Shown here: piece after piece, positions 11,238 to 20,244 of the stretch | How positions within the stretch are numbered: position 1 is the first letter of the stretch | How the letters are laid out: every line of letters starts with the position of its first letter | NCBI GenBank assembly: GCA_905147135.1 | Contig: LR990055.1 | Span: 1,984,001 to 2,048,000, forward strand | Direction of reading: 5' to 3' | DNA length: 64,000 nucleotides | Origin: Blastobasis lacticolella | Taxonomy: Eukaryota; Arthropoda; Insecta; Lepidoptera; Blastobasidae | The notes under the pieces: generated by a model | Told to the model about the DNA's origin: nothing | Databases searched by the model: none | What the model saw: only the letters and a program-made list of their open reading frames with translations | Position numbers and translations under genes: made by a program

Positions 11238-11573
11238 TCATCTTGGCGTTAAATGTCTCGGTTGTGCTCTCTGGCCCGGGGTCCGCTTTGACCGTGATCC
11301 AGGATTTGGCGGTCAGGTAATTACAGTGAAGCGACTACCATTTGACCTAGTTACCCGGGGAACCTGACCATATTGGATCATGGTTACAAATTCAGTTGCC
11401 TGAATTTACAGGTTTCGTCACGATGTTTTCCCTCGCCGTAAGAGCATCGGTTAGAATTCAACTAATGTACATAACTCAGAAAAGAGTCATTGGTACATAG
11501 CCGCAGTGGGATTCGAACCCGGTACCTCTCGCTTACGAGTCGGATACTCAACCGCTCGGCCACTGACGCTCCG
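11238..11573 (-). repeat. SINE-B, copy 5 (full length, good reference copy)
   Basis: Read on the minus strand the element starts with GGAGCGTCAGTGGCCGAGCG, carrying an A-box-like segment. It continues through GTATCCGACTCGTAAGCGAG and the B-box-like GGTTCGAATCCC, as in a serine tRNA. A roughly 260-bp body follows and it ends with AACGCCAAGATGATGATG. This is a classic tRNA-derived SINE layout: RNA polymerase III head, family-specific body, short repeat tail. It is not a functional tRNA gene because the acceptor and T-arm context runs into the SINE body. Confidence 0.9.
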
Positions 11574-11944
11574 CACAACATAAACATAAAATAAACTGAT
11601 ATTAAAATCGGCTTTAATAAACTTAATGGTCATAAAGATTTGGTATCGATTTTGTAAGGATTTTCTATAAATTGAACTTAATTTCATACGAAACTTAGAT
11701 GCGAATTACAAACTGCATATTTACAACTACAAATCAAAGCCCTCCAGACATAAAAACTTAGACCATACAGCGGAGAGCTTCTTTAGAAGTTTGCCATTGA
11801 GCTTTCAAAAGTTCCCATAAGTTATTTACATCGTCGGCCCGGAGCTTTCGTGGCTTTTAGAGTGTACGTTTTCATATTTCACACTTTGCTCGAAGGTTTT
11901 AGTGCGCGGGAAGCGATGAAGCTTTATTTTAAACTTTAATTTGT

Positions 11945-12112
11945 CGCGAGTGAACCCGGTGCGACTTCGTTCGCGTGGCGTTCTACCCCTACCCTATTCT
12001 ACATTACCCTACCCCTACACTACCCTATCTACCTTTTTTACTTGCTTATAAACCGTTGCGTACTTTAAAAGTTCTAAGTGTACATAACATAATGTTTTAA
12101 ACTATCACGGTT
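11945..12112 (+). repeat. Family K repeat, copy
   Basis: The block starts GTGCGACTTCGTTCGCGTGG and continues with the family's TACCCTACC-rich segment. It is related to 14268, 26885 and 34190. Confidence 0.55.
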
Positions 12113-12120
12113 ATTATTAA

Positions 12121-12266
12121 ACATTTTAAGGGTATGTTCCGGGTTTCCTAGCGCGTACCATTGTTGACGAGTAGCCCGATATTTCGACACAGCTGCATGC
12201 ACCATGGTCACGGGACTCGTGAACAAAGGTACGCGGTTGGAAACCCGGAACATACCCTTAAAATGT
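12121..12266. mobile_element. Small foldback element with 28-bp perfect inverted ends
   Basis: Positions 12121-12148 and 12239-12266 are perfect reverse complements (ACATTTTAAGGGTATGTTCC plus eight further bases). Beyond these the arms continue imperfectly (CGCGTACC, TTGTT, ACGAGT), leaving a short centre with GCAGCTGCATGC-like sequence. At 146 bp it is too small to code for anything. No target duplication could be fixed, so a transposon origin is inferred from structure. Confidence 0.8.
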
Positions 12267-12454
12267 GTAAGTGTTCATAGATACATAACTACATATATAC
12301 GTAGGGTCAGATGTCTCGAAGCGACTTTGTTTTTTACTATGTATTGTGTCTAGTTTCAAACTATAAATAATACTTTGATTGTTTTAAATGCACTTTAAAC
12401 AACTTTGTTAAGTGTTTGTTGAGGGTTTTCATCTTGGTCCTCACAATGAAAACG

Positions 12455-13030
12455 CACCTAAGGATAATGTAACAACCGCAATTACAGACATGAGGCATTA
12501 CATCTTAGTCCTTACAGTGACAACAAACCTGGGCTTCGATTCTGGTACGGAAATCGTCTCAGTTGCAGTAACATTACAATTGCATCGCATGTCAAACGTG
12601 TGATTGTTATTCAAATGACAGATGTTGAGTTGCAACTTTCATGAGTTCGAACTTTTCTACAATTCGTTTTCTGGTACTTTACTTGCATTATGGTTTTATA
12701 TGGCTGTTGGTACTCCAATAAATAAATAAATTACTAAGTTGCATCTTTTTTAGTAGTCAAACTGCCTTCAATTCTGTCAACGAAAACGTGTCAAAGGTCG
12801 AACAATGATTTAACTGCAATTTAACTGGGATGACGCTGGGACTGACTCGATACCTTGACGTAGTTATAGTAACATCACAGTTACATTGCAACATAATAAC
12901 AACTGCATTGCACACCAGAATCGGTACCCTGCGGTCATACATTTTGTTACCTGCTACCTAAATGTATGAATTGTAGATGTCATGGGTGACAGTTACCACT
13001 TACAGTCAAATGAACTGTCTGTTCGTTTGT
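12455..13030 (+). repeat. Repeat E, copy interrupted by a ~375-bp insertion
   Basis: The first part (12455-12540: GCAATTACAGACATGAGGCA and onward) and the last part (12918-13030: CCTGCGGTCATACATTTTGT to TGTCTGTTCGTTTGTCAATA) are consecutive in the family consensus seen at 23745-23975. The interruption spans about 12541-12917. It begins CTTCGATTCTGGTACGG and ends with the near-inverse CCAGAATCGGTACC, suggesting a small inverted-repeat element. Confidence 0.6.
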
Positions 13031-13049
13031 CAATAAGTAGAAAAAAATT

Positions 13050-13240
13050 AAAAATACAAAAAATCCGAGGAGTCCATATTGAGGTACCAGTTGGTTTTTT
13101 GTTTGTGATGCAGGAGTCAGGGCTTTATTATTCAGTACACGCTTCATAATCTTACAGAGTACGGAAGTGACCGAAATGGGGCGGTTGTTACGAGGGTCTG
13201 CATAGCTGACTTTTTTAGGCTCGGGCTGCACATGATTAAG
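13050..13240 (-). pseudogene. Reverse transcriptase relic (palm/fingers, NNRPISVTS block)
   Basis: Minus-strand frame: VQPEPKKVSYADPRNNRPIS, then VTSVLCKIMKRVLNN and QLVPQYGLLGF. This corresponds to the conserved non-LTR RT region with SNYRPIxxTSxxxKxxE and the QxGF motif. The frame dissolves after about 60 residues. It is an isolated 5'- and 3'-truncated relic directly beside the end of repeat E. Confidence 0.7.
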
Positions 13241-13244
13241 CTAC

Positions 13245-14265
13245 TACGGTGTAAATACCAAACCAGTCTCAAGAGAGGAAATACAATACAATACAAGCGT
13301 GTGAAAGTTTAAGTTTTTAAAGCATTCATGAATTATTTGTTTATGTTATAATACAAAAAACCAAAGGGTCAAAGAAGAGTTCTTTGGGCGTGACGGATAG
13401 CCAATGCTCCCTTCTTTTAGCAAACTTATTAAACTTATTGGTAAAGATGAACCAAATATCCCGTAAGGTGCTGTCGCTTTAAAGGGAGATTTTCTTGAAG
13501 TTGTAATGCGCTTATGCTCTCGAATTGACCAACTAGCAATGCCCCGCAGTGTTCATCCATCTGCAGTTCAAACCTCAGATAACTCATTATTACTATATGT
13601 AAAGGACAACACTTTTATATGATTTTTACTAGTTAAACTGCCCTTTAATATTTTAAATATATTTGTGAAATGAATGTCTCTTCGTTACACTGTGTGTGTG
13701 GATAGACAGAAAAAAGAGTATAAAAATATAATCAAAAGATATTGTGTCATAGACACTATATTACGGGTTTTCGTTAGTATTCCGAGATGCAAAATATCCT
13801 ATTGTCTTGAGAAGAATCTATAGTTTACTACGAATGAAAGAATTTCCGAAATCGGTTATGTTTTTGAGTTATGGAGGTTAGTTATCCCCAAAATACAAAA
13901 ACATAAAAACTTTTCCCTTTTTTCAACATTGGTATAGAAGCATGGACTGTTCGTAAAAGACTTTTATTAAGGGAAAAACCGTATATTAAACATTTTAATA
14001 TTGATTTTCGTATGGCTCTTTCACATCGCTGGATATTAGAGGAAGTTGGACGAAATTGGGGTGTGAGCACGCAAGCCCAACGAGATCGGGAATCCAGCCG
14101 TTTGGAAATTCCAGATAAGTGTACAAAGGACTGTTTTATACACTAATGATTTCATTTGATATTGGGTCACTGAATTCGTTGTGCGGTCCAGATTTAAATT
14201 CGGGCGCCATGTGGGATGCAGAGATTTTAAATTAAGCTGATTTAAGATTTTATTAAATAGACTTG
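13245..14265. other. Unassigned intronic DNA
   Basis: No gene is found. Short frames (for example on the minus strand at 13882-14070) carry no recognisable motif. I see no repeat boundary. Confidence 0.4.
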
Positions 14266-14267
14266 TA

Positions 14268-14640
14268 GACCCGGTGCGACTTCGTCCGCGTACACCTACT
14301 TTACCCCTACTTACCCTATTTTACTGGCTTATGAATCTTCTTCTTGAATCACTATATCCATTGTCGAAAACCGCATTAAAATTAGTTGCGTAGTTTTAAA
14401 GATTTAGACATAGACATAGACGTATCTTTATTTGGTCCAATAACACATTCAAAAACTTAACTTAACTTACTAACAGAAAAAAAAATCTCAAATCTTTACA
14501 ATATATGAGGTAAGTCATCCCCAGTAAGTAATAAATATACTTGTGTGGCTCGTTCTTTCCCATAGTTATATCTTATTTATTTTGAGATTCTACAAGTAGG
14601 TAGATACATATTAAGAAAGCAGGGCGATGCGTCCTCGGAC
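14268..14640 (+). repeat. Family K repeat, then unassigned DNA
   Basis: The family block begins GACCCGGTGCGACTTCGTCC and runs to about 14420 (GTTGCGTAGTTTTAAAGAT). From 14420 to 14640 I see nothing I can name. Confidence 0.5.
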
Positions 14641-14658
14641 CAAATTGGACAAGCCTTA

Positions 14659-14811
14659 AGGCGCATTTTCATTGGTCGATAAAGCGGTCGCTAGCCCGAA
14701 TTCGGGGACTTTCCACATGCGGGCTAACGACCAATGAAATTCATCGGTCGATAACTCGGTCGATTCAATGCGTGCGGGGGCTTACCGCATTCGGGATAAC
14801 GACCAATAAAA
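14659..14811. mobile_element. Short relative of the foldback element that follows
   Basis: It begins AGGCGCATTTTCATTGGTCG directly after TTA and ends GATAACGACCAATAAAA before another TTA. These are inverted-repeat-like ends shared with the larger foldback at 14815-17706. The two lie head to tail with TTA between them. The internal GCGGG-containing palindromes are of the same kind. Confidence 0.6.
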
Positions 14812-14896
14812 TTAGGGCGCATTTTCATTGGTCGTTAGCGCCCGTATGCGGGGTACGGGAGATTTCTGTAACGCATGCCATAGGACCCGCATGCGG

Positions 14897-14906
14897 GGAA
14901 CCGTTT
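14897..14906. repeat. Target-site duplication, left copy (Jockey-like insertion)
   Basis: GGAACCGTTT here is repeated exactly at 16960-16969, directly after the poly(A) tail. The uninterrupted sequence is confirmed by the opposite arm of the foldback, where the same stretch reads through in reverse complement near 17605. Confidence 0.9.
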
Positions 14907-14907
14907 G

Positions 14908-15210
14908 GAGGAACACGTCCAGTCGGTATGTTTGGAGTTGAAATCTCCGAACATAATAACAGAGTCGCCTAGAGAGAGAAGCGCTTCGAAGTCGCTTTTG
15001 AGTGGCAGGGAGCCGGCGGGGATGTAGACAGAGGCTATGATCAGGGACGGATGTCCTGTCATGCCTAGCTGCACTACAGAGGCCTCCATACTCGAGAGAG
15101 TTGGAGTTGGAAGAGGGGAGCAATGAAGCGATCTCTTGTAGTAAACGGCAGTTCCTCCACCACGCGATGACGCGGTGGGGGACCTGTCATCCCTGACAAG
15201 GGAGAAGCCG
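14908..15210 (-). pseudogene. Inverted endonuclease (APE-type) segment of the Jockey-like element
   Basis: Read on the minus strand it gives GFSLVRDDRSPTASSRGGGT, then a stretch ending SVIMFGDFNSKHTDW. GGGTAV and GDFNSKHTDW are standard blocks of the apurinic/apyrimidinic-type endonuclease that nicks the target DNA. The N-terminal catalytic QETH region and the C-terminal SDHxP region are not in this segment, so it cannot be functional. The frame is otherwise open, implying moderate age. Confidence 0.85.
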
Positions 15211-16689
15211 GGCAGTCCCCCGACGAGATCCACTCCTTCATCAAGGGTCTCAAATCTAACAAAGCGCCGGGCGCGGATGGAATTTCCAACCATGCGCTTA
15301 AGTACCTCCCCGAGCAGGTGCTTACTTTGTTAGCGATCATTTTAATGCTTGCTTTGACCATTGCCACTTTCCGACCGCGTGGAAAGAAGCCATAGTCATA
15401 GGCATTCCCAAACCGGGAAAGCCGTTAAATGTAGCGTCATCCCACCGCCCGATAAGCCTCCTCAAGGCACTAGGGAAGTTATTCGAGAGAGTAGTGCTCT
15501 CTCGAATGAAAGAACATCTCTTCAAAGACGATGTTCTTATTCCCCATCAATTCGGCTTTCGTCCCAAACACAATTGCCCCAGACAAGTCCATCGTATAGT
15601 AGAATACATCCTCAATGGATTCTACCCAAAGAGAGAAAAGACGGTCGCAGTCTTCTACGACGTCGCCAAGGCCTTCGACAAAGTCTGGCACGAAGGCCTT
15701 GTTTACAAGCTATACAAGCTTGGTCTCTCCGATCGACTCGTCCGATTAGTAGCGTCCTATTTAAAACACCGTACCTTTCGGTTCAGACACGAAGGTACTT
15801 TGTCTTCCCCACGTCAACTGAAGGCCGGCGTCCCGCAAGGCTCTGTACTCTCTCCCCTACTTTATATATCGTACACGAACGATATTCCCGTCCCCGACAA
15901 CGGGGTGCAACTGTCCCTTTTCGCCGACGACACGGCAATCTACGCCTGTGGCGCATCGAAGTGAATCCGGAGAAGAGCTCCGCGGTTTGCTTCAATGTTA
16001 AGCGCAGACGGGGTGACAGCGACCCCCCTCCCCTCCGCATGCAAGGGAAACTAGTTCCCTGGCAGCGCGCTGTAAAATATCTAGGCGTCACGCTTGACAA
16101 AAGGCTCACTTTCCGGCCCCATGTCGAAAGAGTGTGCCGCACCGCCCGTTTCTACCTGGGTCGCCTCAACAGTATGTTGGGTCGATTCAGTAAAATGTCC
16201 CTCAGGAACAAGCGAACCCTCTACAAGGTGTGCATTCGACCGGTGTTGACATACGCCTCCCCCGTCTTCGCTCACGCGAGCTCCCACGTCACTAAGAAAC
16301 TGCAAATTGTGCAGAACATCTTCTGCCGTAGGGCAACGGCGGCTCCATGGTACGTCCGCAATGCGGACCTACACCGTGACATGGACCTGCCTACCCTGCA
16401 GCAGTTTCTTAGAACGCTCTCCGAGACCTTTTTCAAGGCCGCGGAGGAGCACCCCAACCCGCTCGTGCGAGAGGCAGCAGCCTACGCTCCCCGCCCGGTC
16501 TCCGGCCACGTGGTACGGAGACCGAGACACGTCCTCGCGGATCCCCCCGACGAACTGTCGAGCGCCCTGAACCTCCTCCTGGAGGCTCAGGACGACTCAA
16601 CAGAGCCCCCCCATGCCGTTTCAGCGGCCCCCGTAGGCCCCCAATCCCAATCCACAGCAGCGGGACCCCCTTCTGGGGTTTCGCTATAA
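15211..16689 (+). pseudogene. Reverse transcriptase and C-terminal part of the Jockey-like element (broken)
   Basis: The RT is readable across three frames. The first segment has GLKSNKAPGADGISNHALKY. After a shift near 15357 comes FPTAWKEAIVIGIPKPGKPL through HRPISLL, QFGFRPKHNC, YDVAKAFDKVWHEGLVY, GVPQGSVLSPLLY and LFADDTAIYA. At about 15955 roughly 75-90 bases are missing between TAIYACG and WRIEVNPEKSS, causing another shift. The third segment runs KYLGVTLDKRLTF to the stop at 16687-16689. The FADD catalytic box is preserved but the ORF is dead. Only the overall protein type (Jockey-like APE non-LTR RT) is claimed. Confidence 0.9.
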
Positions 16690-16959
16690 ATTCTCCAGCG
16701 TATGCTCCGTAAGGAGTGACGTTGAGCGCACCCCGTCCCTACGGGGTGTAGCATCCGATGAAACCTGAAAGGCCCTTATGGCTACAGGTGCTTCCAGGGG
16801 GTGTTTAGTACGTATGCGCCTAGGTTCTTTTGGCGAGTCGTGCATAACCAGTCCGGCCGGCCGGCTGGGATACTCATGAGAGTTCACCTCCTCCCTCCCA
16901 ACCGCATTACCGGAGGGTGCCCATTTCCTTTGCGTTGGGCACAAAAAAAAAAAAAAAAA

Positions 16960-16969
16960 GGAACCGTTT
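16960..16969. repeat. Target-site duplication, right copy (Jockey-like insertion)
   Basis: This is an exact copy of 14897-14906 that follows the A tract immediately. Confidence 0.9.
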
Positions 16970-17156
16970 ACATTGGTCGTTAGCGTCCGCATGCAAGGTG
17001 CGATAGAACCTGAATACAATGTAGTTTGGCAGTTGGCTTTAAGTGAATATCGTAAGTTGACGTGCCGACTAGCCATGGATCAACAATTCGATAACTTGGT
17101 CGATACAAAGCATTCGGGGACTCCCTCGTAGCACCTCGGTCATTAGACGTCATCAG

Positions 17157-17537
17157 CAGTGTTGCCAGATCGTACCTTTTGTTACGATTTGCGTACTATT
17201 TGACCGTGTATCGTATCTTTGGCGTACTCTGCTGGACATCGTACTATTTCGTACGTTTTTGCCGTTGAATCCCGAAATACAAAGTTTTGCTGAAAGAGCG
17301 GTCAATTTGCCTTTCCTTCCCGCAAAATACCGTAAAGTAAGGAAAGAAAGTATTAATTTTGACAAAATTTGCTACATTTTTGCTTACAGGCGCCACCTGC
17401 GATCAATGTCTTATCTGGTCACTGTCAAAATGACGCCGTTTTATTTAGAAGGACGGCAAACCGTACCTTTTCAGCCATTTTCGTACTATTTCATGAGCCC
17501 GAACGTACTTTTTTCAAAACTACTGCTGGTAACACTA
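17157..17537. mobile_element. hAT-like nonautonomous element, 381 bp
   Basis: The left end is CAGTGTTGCCAGATCG and the right end, read in reverse complement, is TAGTGTTACCAGCAG, giving hAT-style CAGTGTTG termini. The flanks GTCATCAG (17149-17156) and TTCATCAG (17538-17545) match at seven of eight bases, in line with the 8-bp duplications of hAT transposons. The interior repeatedly contains CGTACT/TCGTAC motifs and carries no transposase. It lies within the spacer of the foldback at 14815-17706, so it came later. Confidence 0.75.
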
Positions 17538-17709
17538 TTCATCAGTCAACACGGTTCTTTCGCACCTTGCATGCGGACGCTAACGACCAATGTAAACGGT
17601 TCCCCGCATGCGGATCCTATGGCATGCGTTACAGAAATCTCCCGTACCCCGTAGCACCGGGGGTACTCCCGTACCCCCGGTGCTAACGACCAATGAAAAT
17701 GTGCCTTTA

Positions 17710-18195
17710 GCTTAATGCTATGTTTTCAGACTGACCCATAATAGAGCTAGATGCGCGCACTACGCGAACGACGTGCTAGCATAGAAATTATTAATACCAA
17801 TATACTCGTATATAATACAAAATATATAAAATAAATATATATTTTAACATGTATAACCTGTAATATAATGAATATATAAATAAACCTGGGATAATATACC
17901 TTATTTTTTTATGAAAATCTGCTGGACAAAATATTTATGCATGCTTTTGCATGCATGGATATGCTTAAGGACAGACGGCGGGAAGCGACTTTGTTTTATA
18001 CTATGTATGGATTGGCAACTCACTCACGTTTTAAGAAATTAAGTTAAACTCATCTCAGGAAATTCAAAGATTGGTATTGAAAACTGTTCCTACGTGCCTC
18101 TCTTGATTTTATTATAATTTCTTCACAATTTTTACACGTGTACGTTTACTAGTTCTTGTGATGTACTTTATCTACGTCTCTACGTGTCTACGTGT
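17710..18195. other. AT-rich intronic DNA
   Basis: The stretch at 17800-17900 is very AT-rich (ATATAA runs). No gene or element is recognised. Confidence 0.4.
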
Positions 18196-18199
18196 TATA

Positions 18200-18308
18200 G
18201 AGGCAACGCATTAGCGATACTCTTGGTTTTGCTAATATCTATTGGCAGTGGTGACCACTTTTCATCAGGTGGCCCGCTTGCCTGTTTACCTACCGTATAA
18301 CATAAAAA
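18200..18308 (+). repeat. Repeat C, copy 2 (3' part only)
   Basis: From GAGGCAACGCATTAGCGATA to the family end TATAACATAAAAAGAA. The first two thirds of the repeat are absent. Confidence 0.8.
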
Positions 18309-18359
18309 GAACTAGAATGAACAACTACGCCAATACCTAACTTCCCTCCCTGTTTGCTA

Positions 18360-18560
18360 TTTTTAACCCCTGACGAAAAAACAGGGGTGTTTTAAGGTTG
18401 ACGTATCTGCGGCTTTTTGTGTCTGTCTATGGCATAGTGTCTTCCGAACGGATAGACCGATTTGGATGCGGTTTTGTATCTTTGAAAGAAGCTCAGAAAA
18501 TATTTGAGTTTAAGTTACCTTGATCGTGGGTTATCTGACTTTTTGTCGGTTAGGTTATTT
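18360..18560 (+). repeat. Family F repeat (CCCCTGACGAA...AGGGGT start)
   Basis: It begins CCCCTGACGAAAAAACAGGG and continues with the ACGGATAGACCGATTTGGAT block. Relatives occur at about 61195-61335 (plus strand) and, on the minus strand, at 29700-29915, 30285-30430 and 44492-44590. It is noncoding; the mechanism is unknown. Confidence 0.55.
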
Positions 18561-19225
18561 AGTACACTACTATATGTACAAATTAAAAGAAGAACATTTT
18601 CGTCTTTTAATTTTTAAAAGACTAAGTGCCGATTTTCAATCCTCAATTAATATATATCAGTATGATAAGTTATTGTGCGGCTAAAATAAAATTGTACCTT
18701 GACGTCATATATAACTGAAGGATTATAGTTGTTCTTAAATTGGCAGTATATTACTTTATCGGGCAGATAAATGTTATCTGTCGATTGAAAAATCGGCCCT
18801 AAGACAACAAAAGAGGAGAAAGACAAAAGCAGATGAGTAAATATTGATGCAAAAACCGTTCCACCATTACCTCGTGCAACAAAAAAGAATCACTCAAACA
18901 AATTCCACCTCCACGAGGTATTCATTAGGAAGTAATGCCACCGGAGAACTGAGAAAGAAAGCACTACAGCCCACTAATGAACCGCTCATTCCGTTAAAGC
19001 AAATCTGACCACTAACAAGGCAACTTGTAACTGGATAAAGCCAGTCTCGCGGGACGAAAGTGGGGGAGAAAAGATTAGTTACTCAACTGCGTGATTCGAT
19101 GTGATCGATTGGACTACCTTCGGCGGTCTGTCTGGAAGTTTGGGATTAGTGTTTCTGTTACTTCGCGGGGTCAATGTGATGTGATGCTGGTATATGTGTT
19201 TAGAAATATTGGAACACGGTGTTGT
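18561..19225. other. Unassigned intronic DNA
   Basis: No gene or repeat that I can name. Confidence 0.4.
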
Positions 19226-19226
19226 G

Positions 19227-19577
19227 GCATCTTGGCGTTAATGTCGCGGTGGTGATGTGGCCTGCGGTCCGCTTTTATCATGATCTAGAATTTGACAGAC
19301 CAGTTAATTACAGTGGAGCGACTGCCATCTGACCTCCGTGACCCTGTTTACAGGAGAACCTGAACAGATGGGATCATGATTCATGACTACGCATTCAGAC
19401 AGGCGACTGTGCAGGTTTCATCACGATGTTTTCCTTTACCTTAAGAACATTGGTTAGTGTTTAACTAATGTACATATCTCAGAAAAGAGTCATTGGTATG
19501 TGGTGGCACTGGGGTTTGAATCCTACACAACGGGGTAAGAGTTGGATCCCTTAATCATTAGACCACCGACGCTCCAC
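19227..19577 (-). repeat. SINE-B, copy 6
   Basis: A near full-length copy read on the minus strand, with its head at 19510-19577 and the GCCAAGATG tail at 19227-19235. It has more substitutions than copy 5, including a tandem GATCATGATTCATGACTAC slip. Confidence 0.85.
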
Positions 19578-19874
19578 CACCGGTGCGGATACGGTGTAGT
19601 GCATTATTTAATAAAAATATCGTAGGTATATCGATTGAAGATAGTTTAGTTCATAAAATTTTACATTAAGTCATTATTGCACTAATTTTCAGATACTGAA
19701 AAAAAACTCTTAAATCTATTATTATAAACACTATCTCAAAACCTATTTTGTTTATACAATTTGTTTTTTATTAAATATAGCAGGGCAAACGAGCAAGCAG
19801 ATTACCTGTTGTACACAAGAATTATCGATATTTGCTTAGGTGTACTAATTGGAAGGACTTTGGAAAGCCTGAGA

Positions 19875-19975
19875 GGGGTTTATCTGGAAGCTACCACCGT
19901 CTTATCTATTTCTGCCCTCTGCCACCTAGCAACAAATCCTGCGTTGATATGTTCCGGTTCGAATGATACGGTAGA
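19875..19975 (+). repeat. Repeat E fragment
   Basis: CTACCACCGTCTTATCTATT and the following CACCTAGCAACAAATCCTGC block match the left part of repeat E (23745-23975; 36630-36690). Confidence 0.65.
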
Positions 19976-19985
19976 CGACTTAAGA

Positions 19986-20241
19986 AGAGCTCGTCTAGTC
20001 TAAAATGACGCGCCCCACTACTTAGTTAGTTGATTTCGATGTGTGATGAGTGCAAATATTGATAACGACACTTCATCTGTGTGGGAGCCAATGAACGACG
20101 CGTGTTCCTACGTTTGAATCTCACCGGCAACTGAATTACCAATTACAACGGCATTTGTATATGTATTGCGTCCATATTTTAAACTTGCTTGTGTGCGTTA
20201 ATGCGATAGTGGGGCGCGTCATTTTAGATTAGAGGAGCTCT
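19986..20241. mobile_element. 256-bp MITE with 35-bp terminal inverted repeats
   Basis: The left end 19986-20020 and right end 20207-20241 are reverse complements with two mismatches, around the core TCTAAAATGACGCGCCCCAC. The interior is AT-richer and noncoding. No target-site duplication is obvious, so the superfamily is left open. It lies directly after a repeat E fragment, which it probably interrupts. Confidence 0.85.
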
Positions 20242-20244
20242 ACT

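Larger units (their letters stand above)
14907..16959 (+). mobile_element. Jockey-like non-LTR retrotransposon, 5'-inverted (twin-primed) copy
   Basis: The insertion is 2053 bp between exact 10-bp duplications and ends in an 18-base A tract. From 14908 to about 15210 it carries endonuclease sequence on the minus strand. From about 15210 onward it carries reverse transcriptase and C-terminal sequence on the plus strand, ending in a roughly 250-bp 3' untranslated region with hairpins such as CACCCCGTCCCTACGGGGTG. A 5' segment inverted relative to the 3' segment inside one pair of duplications is the product expected from twin priming during target-primed reverse transcription. Confidence 0.9.
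14815..17706. mobile_element. Foldback DNA element with TTA target duplication, split by two later insertions
   Basis: The left end (GGGCGCATTTTCATTGGTCG) is flanked by TTA at 14812-14814. The right end is its near reverse complement and is flanked by TTA at 17707-17709. The right arm, 17555-17706, pairs with a left arm that is now in two pieces, 14815-14906 and 16970-17012, because a Jockey-like element inserted between them. A 381-bp hAT-like element sits in the spacer. Without both insertions and their duplications the element is about 440 bp. A 3-bp TTA/TWA duplication fits the PIF/Harbinger group, but no transposase is present, so the superfamily is a guess. Confidence 0.8.

Noticed and set aside
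11500..11573. tRNA-Ser-like sequence (also in other SINE-B and SINE-A copies)
   Set aside because: It recurs at the head of every full copy of a repeat family and continues into the SINE body. It is the pol III head of a SINE, not a tRNA gene.
14835..15293. 152-codon minus-strand frame as one gene
   Set aside because: Only the section within 14908-15210 is inverted endonuclease. The parts on either side are antisense to RT sequence and to the foldback arm.
15361..16689. 442-codon open frame
   Set aside because: Only its last third is in the true RT frame. The first part is an out-of-frame read of RT coding sequence, because a shift and a deletion separate the segments.
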